The notes below the pieces were generated by a model. That model worked only from the letters and a program-made list of their open reading frames with translations. It did no database searches and had not been told where the DNA came from. A DNA stretch of 7,782 bases. It comes from Desulfobulbus sp. (GTDB lineage: Bacteria > Desulfobacterota > Desulfobulbia > Desulfobulbales > Desulfobulbaceae). Below, piece by piece: positions 1 to 7,782 of the stretch (positions are counted from its first letter, which is position 1; each line of letters begins with the position of its first letter). The position numbers and the translations under genes were made by a program. The stretch is taken from positions 1-7,782 of the forward strand of contig JAUVLX010000163.1 in assembly GCA_030600525.1 (NCBI GenBank). The letters run 5' to 3'.

Positions 1-2
1 AG

Positions 3-152
3 ATAACGGTCAAAATTTTAACCAAGACTGCGAAAAAGGGGCATTATCTCTCCCATCCCGGACAAATCACCTCATTGACGCCATTCCTCTTTCACCATCT
101 TGACAGCTATGACAGTAAGGTGTATCTGTGGACACAAAAAAATAAAACGTAA
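3..152 (+). CDS. possible C-terminal end of an unrecognised upstream gene (partial)
   Basis: A reading frame is open from the left edge for 49 codons and ends at TAA 150-152. The visible residues are hydrophilic with aromatic patches (for example HPGQITSLTPFLFHH and SKVYLWTQ). I do not recognise a family. The frame could be the tail of a gene starting outside the window or simply chance. The stop codon lies inside the GTAAC that begins the repeat at 149, so the original gene may have been longer and cut short by the repeat. No start or ribosome site is visible. Confidence is low. Confidence 0.3.
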   Translation: MTVKILTKTAKKGHYLSHPGQITSLTPFLFHHLDSYDSKVYLWTQKNKT

Positions 153-319
153 CTATTCAGCAGCACCCCACGGAGTCTGCGCTTACCTCTGCGTACGATC
201 AGTCAGGAAAACATAGCGTTACTATAGTTATCCAGCCTGCTTGTACGCATCTGGAGCACTGCTAAACAGTTACAGATCGAAGGTAAGGCGAGGTTATTTG
301 TTATTCGCTAAATAGTTAC
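149..319. repeat. palindromic repeat region with three related termini, upstream of moxR
   Basis: GTAACTATTCAGC at 149-161 is answered by the inverted GCTAAATAGTTAC at 307-319 (12 of 13 pair) and by GCTAAACAGTTAC at 261-273 (11 of 13). Extended to 22 bp, arm 149-170 matches the inverted 252-273 at 17 positions, and all five differences are transitions. Nested inside are CTTACCT 182-188 with AGGTAAG 281-287, and TGCGTAC 190-196 with GTACGCA 243-249. There is no long open reading frame and no clear target duplication. This looks like a decayed non-autonomous mobile element or stacked ends of one. The motif AGGTAAGCG on the - strand recalls IS66-type ends, but that is only a suggestion. This region fills most of the 198-bp gap before moxR. 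Confidence 0.6.
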
Positions 320-350
320 ATAGAAACTAAATTATTTAAACTATGCCATA

Positions 351-1316
351 ATGACCCTGCAAGAAGAAATATACCGTCTCAGCCATTCCATACAGCAACA
401 GATTATCGGTCAGGAAAAGCTGGTAGAACGACTCCTTATTGCCGTGCTTGCTGATGGACACCTCCTGGTTGAAGGTGCGCCTGGCCTCGCCAAAACCAGG
501 GCTGTTCGCGTACTCAGCCAGCGCGTGGAAGGTGACTTCCACCGGATTCAATTCACACCGGATCTGCTGCCCGCTGACCTGACAGGAACAGATATCTTTC
601 GTCCCCAGGATGGATCGTTCTCCTTTCAGGAAGGGCCGCTTTTCCACAACCTTGTTCTGGCAGATGAAATCAACCGTGCCCCGGCAAAGGTGCAATCAGC
701 ACTGCTTGAGGCCATGGCTGAGCGACAGATTACCGTCGGCTCCACCACCTATCCCCTGCCTCCGTTTTTTCTGGTCATGGCAACCCAAAACCCCATCGAA
801 CAGGAAGGCACCTACCCGTTGCCAGAGGCCCAGCTGGATCGTTTCCTGCTCCATATCACGGTTGACTATCCTGATATTGATTCCGGTCGCGCCATTCTCC
901 GGCTTGCACGTGAGGAAGCCAGATCAGACCGGCCACCAAAGGAAGCCGCCCCAATTGTCAGTCAACAATCAATTTTTGCAGCCCGGGATCAGGTCTTGAA
1001 CACGCACATGACCGATTCCCTGGAAGAATATATCCTCCAACTCATCCAGGCCACTCATAGCTCCACAACGGGTAACCTCGAAACTGACCGTTGGATTCAG
1101 TATGGAGCAAGCCCCAGGGGGGCTATTGCCCTGGATCGATGCAGCAGGGCCATGGCCTGGTTGCGTGGCCGCGACTATGTCATCCCGGAGGACATTCAGG
1201 ATATTGCCTGGGATGTACTCCGTCACCGAATTTTACTTACCTTTGAAGCAGAAGCAGAAGGCATAACTCCGGATAAGGTTATTGCCCATATCCTCCAGCA
1301 GACACCATTGCCCTAG
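351..1316 (+). CDS. moxR: MoxR-family AAA+ ATPase
   Basis: This is a cytoplasmic AAA+ ATPase of 321 aa, the normal size for MoxR proteins. Visible motifs in order: Walker A GAPGLAKT (residues 42-49), Walker B LVLADEINRAP (101-111), sensor 1 with the family signature ATQNPIEQEGTYPLPEAQLDRF (about 134-155, split here only by function, with arginine-finger candidate R154), and sensor 2 ASPRGA (253-258). The C-terminal lid helices follow. MoxR ATPases are thought to act as chaperones that activate VWA-domain partners, here BatA and BatB encoded downstream. ATG 351 is the first start after an in-frame TAG at 321-323. The leader is AT-rich with no clear Shine-Dalgarno. It is the first gene of the operon, and the DUF58 gene follows after 42 bp. 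The family call is secure; the cellular substrate is unknown. Confidence 0.97.
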   Translation: MTLQEEIYRLSHSIQQQIIGQEKLVERLLIAVLADGHLLVEGAPGLAKTRAVRVLSQRVEGDFHRIQFTPDLLPADLTGTDIFRPQDGSFSFQEGPLFHNLVLADEINRAPAKVQSALLEAMAERQITVGSTTYPLPPFFLVMATQNPIEQEGTYPLPEAQLDRFLLHITVDYPDIDSGRAILRLAREEARSDRPPKEAAPIVSQQSIFAARDQVLNTHMTDSLEEYILQLIQATHSSTTGNLETDRWIQYGASPRGAIALDRCSRAMAWLRGRDYVIPEDIQDIAWDVLRHRILLTFEAEAEGITPDKVIAHILQQTPLP

Positions 1317-1358
1317 CACTCACCAGCACGGCAATACCTGAAATAAGTCGAATATACC

Positions 1359-2312
1359 ATGTTGCCACGAAGACCTCGAAAACAACCCCAGCAGCACCAG
1401 AAAGCCGGTTACTCCAATCCGGCGTCACTGGTTATTGACGATCTTGTGGCCTACAAGCGTTTTGAAAAACTCCTCCCCTTACAGTCAAATACCATCCGTT
1501 CAGTGCAATCTGGAAGTTTTTTATCACCCTTTCGAGGACGCGGCATGGAATTTGTCGAAGCTCGTCCTTATCAGGCAGGGGATGATATCCGCCACCTTGA
1601 CTGGCGCTTGACAGCACGAATTGGCAAGCCCCATTCCAAAGTGTTTCAAGAAGAAAGGGAACGGAAAATTTTTCTCTGGGTGGACCTACACCCAGCCATG
1701 TTTTTTGCTACCAAAGGAGCCTTTAAGTCGGTGGTGGCAGCCCATGGGGCAGCCCTTATTGCCTGGAATGCAGCTCAGCAGGGAAATCGGGTCGGCGGCA
1801 TCATCACATCACCTGGCCACCATACGGAAGTCCGCCCCCTGCAAGGAAAAAGGGGGGTACTCCATTTTTTTCAGCAACTGGTCCAACATCCGGCATGGCA
1901 GCACCCGACCAAAGCGCCCTCCATCGCACCGGACGACACGTTCCTACGCCTCAGGCGGGTAGTCAAATCAGGCAGCCTTGTTTTTCTTTTCAGCGATATG
2001 CGCAACATCACCAGTGACGATGAACTGCAGCTGAGTCAAATGGCACGACATAACGATATCGTACTCTGCCATATCCACGATATCCTGGAAACCACCCTCC
2101 CCCCTGCCGGATCATACAAGATTACTGACGGCAACCGGACAACCACCATCGATACCGGCAATGCGCCCTTTCGTCGACAATATGCTGACTCCTTTGCCCT
2201 ACGCAGTGAGTATCTACGAGCTCTCTGCGTAAAGCAGGGGTTACACCTGATTTCCCTTGCAACCGATGCCGACCTGGTACAAACCATCCGAAAGGGGCTA
2301 GGGAGGCATTAA
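1359..2312 (+). CDS. DUF58 domain-containing protein
   Basis: This 317-aa protein carries the DUF58 signature: FRGRGMEFVEARPY (58-71), then GDDIRHLDWRLTARIGKP (74-91), then KVFQEERER (94-102). The following FLWVDLHPAM (105-114) sits where DUF58 proteins have a degenerate VWA-like strand and metal-site region. No membrane segment is evident, so it is probably cytoplasmic. The first 20 residues are basic and glutamine-rich. DUF58 proteins nearly always accompany MoxR ATPases, and the biochemical role is unsettled. ATG 1359 is the first start; the upstream Shine-Dalgarno is weak (AATAAG about 1342-1347). The TAA stop (2310-2312) is part of the TTAA that flanks the inserted element at 2309-2551, so the insertion kept the reading frame end intact. 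The gene appears full length. Confidence 0.95.
   Translation: MLPRRPRKQPQQHQKAGYSNPASLVIDDLVAYKRFEKLLPLQSNTIRSVQSGSFLSPFRGRGMEFVEARPYQAGDDIRHLDWRLTARIGKPHSKVFQEERERKIFLWVDLHPAMFFATKGAFKSVVAAHGAALIAWNAAQQGNRVGGIITSPGHHTEVRPLQGKRGVLHFFQQLVQHPAWQHPTKAPSIAPDDTFLRLRRVVKSGSLVFLFSDMRNITSDDELQLSQMARHNDIVLCHIHDILETTLPPAGSYKITDGNRTTTIDTGNAPFRRQYADSFALRSEYLRALCVKQGLHLISLATDADLVQTIRKGLGRH
2301..2306 (+). promoter_or_regulatory. Shine-Dalgarno GGGAGG, apparently orphaned from the DUF4381 gene
   Basis: GGGAGG sits at the extreme 3' end of the DUF58 gene with no start codon in reach except ATG 2325, which opens a doubtful short frame. If the element 2309-2551 is removed leaving one TTAA, this motif falls 10 nt before ATG 2556 of the DUF4381 gene. 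I infer it was that gene's ribosome binding site before the insertion. Confidence 0.5.
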
Positions 2313-2551
2313 CCCGGATTTCTCATGAACATTGTGTTAACTTGCTCAATTGTCAGGAATTTCTTTATATTATACGAAGTCAGATGGAGTTACATATTTT
2401 CACAATGTTCACCAAAGGTCAGTCCATCCGGCATCATTTTCTTCAGTATTTTGGCAATGAATATAGACTACTATCGGAGTCTACGCTTACCTATCCATTG
2501 CCAAAAACTTTGAACCTGACACCGCCTGAACTGATGAGAAATCCAGGTTAA
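2309..2551. mobile_element. TTAA-flanked MITE-like element inserted between the DUF58 and DUF4381 genes
   Basis: The ends are an 18-bp inverted repeat with one mismatch: TTAACCCGGATTTCTCAT at 2309-2326 and ATGAGAAATCCAGGTTAA at 2534-2551. The outermost TTAA on each side is best read as a 4-bp target duplication, leaving a 235-bp element (2313-2547). It contains no transposase, only short frames without ribosome sites. Internal inverted repeats are 2326-2336 with 2401-2411 (11 bp, perfect), 2451-2459 with 2496-2504 (9 bp, perfect) and 2464-2469 with 2478-2483. TTAA targets and CCYGG-type ends fit a non-autonomous relative of an IS1380/piggyBac-like transposon, but the family assignment is inference. 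It accounts for the whole gap between two genes that would otherwise be 4 nt apart. Confidence 0.82.
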
Positions 2552-2555
2552 CCCA

Positions 2556-3095
2556 ATGAACAACCCCGCTTCACTGCAGTCTCTGGCTAATCCGCAACCA
2601 CTCCCTCTAAAGGATTACCACCTGCCGCCTTCTGTCTCCTGGTGGCCACCAGCCATAGGCTGGTGGATACTGCTCCTCCTTGCTGCAATCATTGTGGTTC
2701 TGCTTTATCTGCTTTATCGAAATTACAGGAGACAGGTATGGAAACGAAACGCAACTAAAGCACTTAAGGAAATCAGAAACAGCTATCAGCACACCCGAGA
2801 CAATCACGCCCTGGCAGGACAGATTTCCATTTTTCTACGCAGGGTGTGCCTGACTCGATTTCCAGGTAACAACGGCGCATATTTAACAGGGTCCAAGTGG
2901 CTCCATTTTCTTGATAGCTGTACCGGCAAAAAAAAAGGCCATCTCGCATTTTTAAATACCCCCGTCGGTGAGCAACTCCTGGAAGCAGCCTACAACCCAC
3001 AGGCTTTGCTAGACGGGACAGCACTGCTGGATACATGCAACAACTGGCTCGTTGCCCTTCCTGCAAAACCATGGAGAAAGAATGCTGCAGTTTGA
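2556..3095 (+). CDS. DUF4381 domain-containing membrane protein
   Basis: This 179-aa protein has the DUF4381 layout. A short N-terminal segment with LKDYHLPPSVSWWPPAIGWW (18-37) leads into one transmembrane helix (about 36-54), then a basic stretch YRNYRRQVWKR (54-64) and a helical C-terminal domain. The positive-inside rule puts the C-terminal domain in the cytoplasm. The family is found between DUF58 and BatA genes in proteobacterial Bat operons and is presumed to be part of the membrane complex; its activity is not known. ATG 2556 comes right after the inserted element. Only a weak AGG (2545-2547), supplied by the element end, precedes it. The codons at 2928-2936 form a run of nine A (three Lys). 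The 3' end overlaps batA by 14 nt. Confidence 0.9.
   Translation: MNNPASLQSLANPQPLPLKDYHLPPSVSWWPPAIGWWILLLLAAIIVVLLYLLYRNYRRQVWKRNATKALKEIRNSYQHTRDNHALAGQISIFLRRVCLTRFPGNNGAYLTGSKWLHFLDSCTGKKKGHLAFLNTPVGEQLLEAAYNPQALLDGTALLDTCNNWLVALPAKPWRKNAAV
3073..3076 (+). promoter_or_regulatory. ribosome binding site GGAG deciding the batA start
   Basis: GGAG followed by AAAGA (5 nt) precedes ATG 3082, inside the end of the DUF4381 gene. This favours ATG 3082 over the in-frame TTG at 3052, which has no such motif. Confidence 0.75.
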
Positions 3096-4058
3096 ATGGT
3101 TATGGATGTTGCTGGCACTGCCTCTTCCTTTCCTCATCCGCCGCCTCATGCCTCCTGCAGACTCTACCGAGGAGGCGGCTTTACGGGTACCGTTTGCAGA
3201 CGACTTTACCGTTTACGCCGACCGTAGCGGCAAGGTTTTCAAAAACACGCCTTTTTTCTGGCTGGCTGCACTTTTCTGGATACTGCTGCTTACTGCTGCA
3301 GCACGGCCAGTATGGCTTGGAGCCCCCATCGAAATACAGGTCTCAGGCAGAAATCTTTTACTGGCTATCGATCTCTCCGGATCCATGAAGATTGAGGATC
3401 TCCAGCTCAACAACCAGTCTGTTACACGTCTCGAGGCAACCAAAAAAGTTGCCGGTGAATTTATTGAACGTCGTACAGGTGACCGTATTGGTCTGCTGCT
3501 TTTTGGCACCCAGCCTTACCTCCAGGCCCCGCTGACCTTTGACCGAAAAACGGTACAAACTCTGCTCAATGAAGCAGTAATAGGTCTTGCCGGGGAAAAA
3601 ACAGCCATTGGAGACGCCATAGGTCTGGGTGTAAAACGACTGCAGGAATTGCCTGCCGAAAACAAGGTTATTATTCTCCTAACCGACGGGGCCAATACTG
3701 CAGGTACAGTACAACCTGAAAAAGCTGCTGAATTTGCCAAGCAAGCGGGTATTACCATCTACACCATCGGTGTGGGAGCCGATGAAATGCTTGTTAACTC
3801 GTTGTTTGGCAAACGGCGGGTCAATCCGTCGGCAGATCTTGACGAAAAAACACTTTCCAGTATCGCAACCATCACTGGTGGCCATTATTTTCGGGCAAAA
3901 GATACCCGTGAACTGGAAAAAATTTACGCCTTGATTGATGACATGGAACCTGTCCTGACAGGCAATCAGTTTTTCCGTCCCAAATCTGAATTGTATGTGT
4001 GGCCACTGGGAGCAGCACTGCTGCTGTGCCCCTTCTTGGTTATTGCAAGAGGTCGCAA

Positions 4059-4062
<4 letters not shown>
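3082..4062 (+). CDS. batA: BatA-type VWA domain inner-membrane protein
   Basis: This 326-aa protein has the BatA layout: N-terminal membrane helices at about 7-21 and 58-74, a von Willebrand factor A domain (about 90-285), and a C-terminal helix (308-323) followed by RGRK. The metal-ion-dependent adhesion site is intact: DLSGS (97-101), a threonine at 174 (GEKTAIGDA) and LLTDG (D202). The positive charges after helix 1 and at the C-terminus put the VWA domain in the periplasm. BatA and BatB are thought to bind each other and to be targets of the MoxR ATPase. ATG 3082 was chosen over TTG 3052 because of the well-spaced GGAG. The gene overlaps DUF4381 upstream by 14 nt and batB downstream by the ATGA at 4059-4062, so translation is probably coupled. 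Confidence 0.95.
4048..4052 (+). promoter_or_regulatory. ribosome binding site AGAGG for batB/C
   Basis: AGAGG lies 6 nt before ATG 4059, inside the last codons of batA. It supports ATG 4059 as the start rather than the in-frame GTG at 3999, which would add 20 residues overlapping the batA C-terminal helix region. Confidence 0.75.
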
Positions 4063-5836
<1,774 letters not shown>

Positions 5837-5843
<7 letters not shown>

Positions 5844-7516
5844 ACAGAATATTACGCTCTCTCTTTCTGCTTCTCCTGTCACTGTGCGTCTTTGACAACG
5901 CATTTGGCGGGCCAATCACTGCCCGTATTGACAGAAATCCGATTGTCATCGATGAGTCAGTTACCTACCAGCTCATTATCAATGACCCATCTGGAAAAGA
6001 ACCGGATTTTTCTCTCCTGGCCAATGATTTTGAGATCCTTGCCCAGGGCAGCAGCACCAACATGCAGATCATCAACGGCACAAGAAGTCGTTCCAAGCAA
6101 TACCGACTCAGCCTTATGCCCAAAAGGATAGGTAAGCTTACCATCCCCCCAATTGCAGTGGGCAAAGAGCACAGCAATGCAGTGGAACTCATTGTTACCA
6201 CTGCCCAACCCGCCAATGCCATGGCAGGTAATCAGGATTTCTTTCTAGAGGTGGGTGCGACGCCGAATAAGTCTTATGTCCAATCTCAGGTCCTACTCAC
6301 GGTTCGCCTCTATGTCGGGGCCCCCCTGGCAAGCGGCAGTCTCTCAGAGCCAGAGCCTGAAAATACCACAGTGCACAAACTTGGTGATGCCCATGAGTAC
6401 ACAACCACCCGTAACGGACGCAATTACCGGGTCAATGAACGTCGCTATGCATTATTTCCCCAGCAGTCTGGACAGCTGGTTATCCCACCACTCCTCTTCC
6501 ATGGCCAGGTAGGGAGACGCTCCACCTCTTTTTTCGACCCCTTTCCCCAGGCCGGAGCAACCAAAAGGATACGATCCAAAGAATTACGGCTAGAAGTTGA
6601 GCCAAAACCTGCACAGGCTCCTGTGCCGTGGCTACCGACCCAACAACTCACAGGTAACATGGAACTGAACCAAGCCACCGGTGAAATACGAGCAGGAGAG
6701 CCAATCACACTCAACTTCATCCTCAACGCCACAGGATTACCGGCAAACAGACTACCAGAACCGGAATTGTCACTAGACGAGACTGTTCGCCTTTATCCTG
6801 ATCAGGCGAATTTTGAAAATACTCTCACTGACAAAGGTATGACAGGGGTACTGACCCAGAAAATCACATTGATTCCGTCTCAAGCAGGCGAAGTAACTCT
6901 TGCTCCCCAGCCCATCCTCTGGTGGAATATGGCAACAAATTCTCAGGAACAGCTCACGTTCGAGCCTCATACACTCCAGGTACTCCCATCACTTGAACCG
7001 GTACAACAACCGCCGATTGTTTCCCCTGTACAGATTGCGAAGCCGATTTCCCCAGAAAAGGTCGCTAAAACTACGCTGCAACCATTCTGGACAAGGGGAA
7101 ATGGCTGGTTCTGGACCAGTATGGTACTTGCCTGTTGCTGGCTGGTTACCCTTATTGCCTGGTGGAAACGAGAGAGTGCCCAACAACGCAACAGGCAGCA
7201 AGATCAGACCACTGACACGAGCAACACTCCCATCCATACGCTTGCAAAAAACTTACACAAGGCATGCATAGCAGGTCAGGCCGAAGTGGCCCGCAAGCTA
7301 CTCAACCAATTGTTGGCCGGGCAGGAAATGGGCCCACTGCAGGATGCGGTGGCAGAACTCAATGCCTACCTCTATGCAGGTGCGGGAGATGATAACCAGT
7401 GGGATGGGAACAAACTCTGGCAGGCATGGAAAAAACAACACCCGCAGCCTGGCAAAACAAGCACATCCACCCAGTCAGATGGTTTGCTACCCCTGTATCA
7501 AAATGGCTTGAAGTAA
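5837..7516 (+). CDS. batD: BatD family protein
   Basis: This 559-aa protein has an N-terminal signal peptide (basic VNRILR, hydrophobic 9-19, likely cleavage near residues 23-26). A long beta-rich periplasmic part follows, with the BatD pattern of repeated strands: ARIDRNPIVIDESVTYQLI (29-47), YRLSLMPKRIGKLTIPPI (89-106), YALFPQQSGQLVIPPL (204-219) and LIPSQAGEVTLAPQPI (345-360). A transmembrane helix at about 424-443 is followed by WWKRE. The C-terminal cytoplasmic domain is about 115 residues and helical. BatD is the large partner of BatA/BatB in this complex; its exact activity is unknown. ATG 5837 overlaps the end of batB/C by 7 nt; AAGAG (5824-5828) is a weak ribosome site and the next codon, GTG 5840, is an alternative start. 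This is the last gene of the operon. Confidence 0.93.
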
Positions 7517-7538
7517 GGGGACCCTTTATACCAAGACC

Positions 7539-7782
7539 TTATTGGCGCGCCTCGGCCTGCTCATAGGCATATTTAATTTCCTCATTAAAGCAAACAAAAT
7601 AGACCGTAGAGATCGTGGTTTGTTGCTGCAGATACGCATGGACCACATCATAGGCGATGGAACAGGCCTGTTTCACAGGAAAGCCATACACCCCGCAACT
7701 GACAGCGGGAAACGCTATTGACCGCAGCTGGTTTTGTTCCGCAAGATTCAATGAGTTGCGATAACATGCTGCAAGCAGTGCA
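7539..7782 (-). CDS. macro domain protein (ADP-ribose-binding / O-acetyl-ADP-ribose deacetylase-like), partial
   Basis: On the - strand the frame enters from the right edge and ends at TAA (7541-7539), giving the last 80 residues. They match the C-terminal half of a macro domain: CYRNSLNLA, then SIAFPAVSCGVYGFP (the conserved substrate-loop block, usually AIS[TC]GVYGFP), a helix AYDVVHAYLQQ, and the last strand STVYFVCFNEE. Related proteins bind ADP-ribose and many hydrolyse O-acetyl-ADP-ribose or remove ADP-ribose from proteins. The first half, with the other catalytic and binding residues, lies outside the window. The TTG at 7751 is not the start, because the conserved CYRNS block lies upstream of it in frame. 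The gene converges on batD with 22 bp between the stops and is unlikely to belong to the Bat operon. Confidence 0.88.
   Translation of the reverse strand, partial: ALLAACYRNSLNLAEQNQLRSIAFPAVSCGVYGFPVKQACSIAYDVVHAYLQQQTTISTVYFVCFNEEIKYAYEQAEARQ

Noticed and set aside
298..326. Possible promoter for moxR: TTGTTA, 17 bp, TAGAAA
   Set aside because: Both boxes match the consensus at only 4 of 6 positions in an AT-rich stretch where such matches are frequent; not strong enough to list as a feature.
1317..1358. Gap between moxR and the DUF58 gene checked for a hairpin or small RNA
   Set aside because: Only 42 bp with no convincing inverted repeat or strong ribosome site seen.
2342..2371. Possible outward promoter in the inserted element: TTGCTC, 18 bp, TATATT
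   Set aside because: The -10 is good but the -35 is poor. The alternative TTGTCA (2350-2355) is only 15 bp from TATACG. Too weak without transcript data.
2325..2513. Short frame of 62 codons (and a second, 2342-2551, from TTG) inside the intergenic element
   Set aside because: Both lie wholly inside the inverted-repeat element, span its stems, and lack suitable ribosome sites, except that GGGAGG (2301-2306) lies too far (18 nt) from ATG 2325. The longer one ends at the TTAA flank, as expected by chance.
7514..7528. Quasi-palindrome TAAGGGGACCCTTTA after batD as a terminator
   Set aside because: The arms are separated by only about 2 nt, so no stable hairpin forms, and no T-run follows. No terminator could be supported in the 22-bp convergent gap.

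Overview
The window carries a moxR/Bat ('Bacteroides aerotolerance'-type) operon on the + strand. The order is moxR AAA+ ATPase, DUF58 protein, DUF4381 membrane protein, batA (VWA), a batB-batC fusion (VWA plus TPR), and batD. The cut-off 3' half of a macro-domain gene lies convergently at the right edge. The proteins indicate a Gram-negative envelope (periplasmic VWA and BatD parts). The gene order, roughly even base composition and intergenic repeat elements would suit a sulfur-cycling Desulfobacterota (Desulfobulbaceae-like) organism, but that lineage call is inference, not demonstrated.

Layout. 1-152: a short reading frame entering from the left edge, unrecognised, whose stop lies in the first base pairs of a repeat. 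149-319: a non-coding palindromic repeat region with three copies of a GCTRAAYAGTTAC terminus. 351-2312: moxR and the DUF58 gene, 42 bp apart. 2309-2551: a TTAA-flanked miniature inverted-repeat element (MITE-like) inserted exactly at the DUF58 stop codon. 2556-7516: DUF4381, batA, batB/C and batD, each overlapping the next by 4-14 nt, so one translationally coupled unit. 7539-7782: the partial macro-domain gene on the - strand, 22 bp from batD, with no obvious terminator between.

How the genes work together. In this well-known cluster the MoxR ATPase is thought to act as a chaperone-like remodeller on VWA proteins. The DUF58 protein is its usual partner. DUF4381, BatA, BatB/C and BatD are predicted to form an inner-membrane assembly exposing VWA, TPR and BatD domains to the periplasm. 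The molecular task is not settled (aerotolerance or envelope-stress roles are proposed).

The gene content is a known system, and I do not see a new defence or biosynthetic system. The unusual material is non-coding or repetitive: the MITE that splits the operon and separates a GGGAGG Shine-Dalgarno from the DUF4381 start; a near-identical 20-mer shared by the two intergenic elements; the decayed palindromic element upstream of moxR; and a pure CAGCAA hexanucleotide array encoding 25 glutamines in BatB/C.
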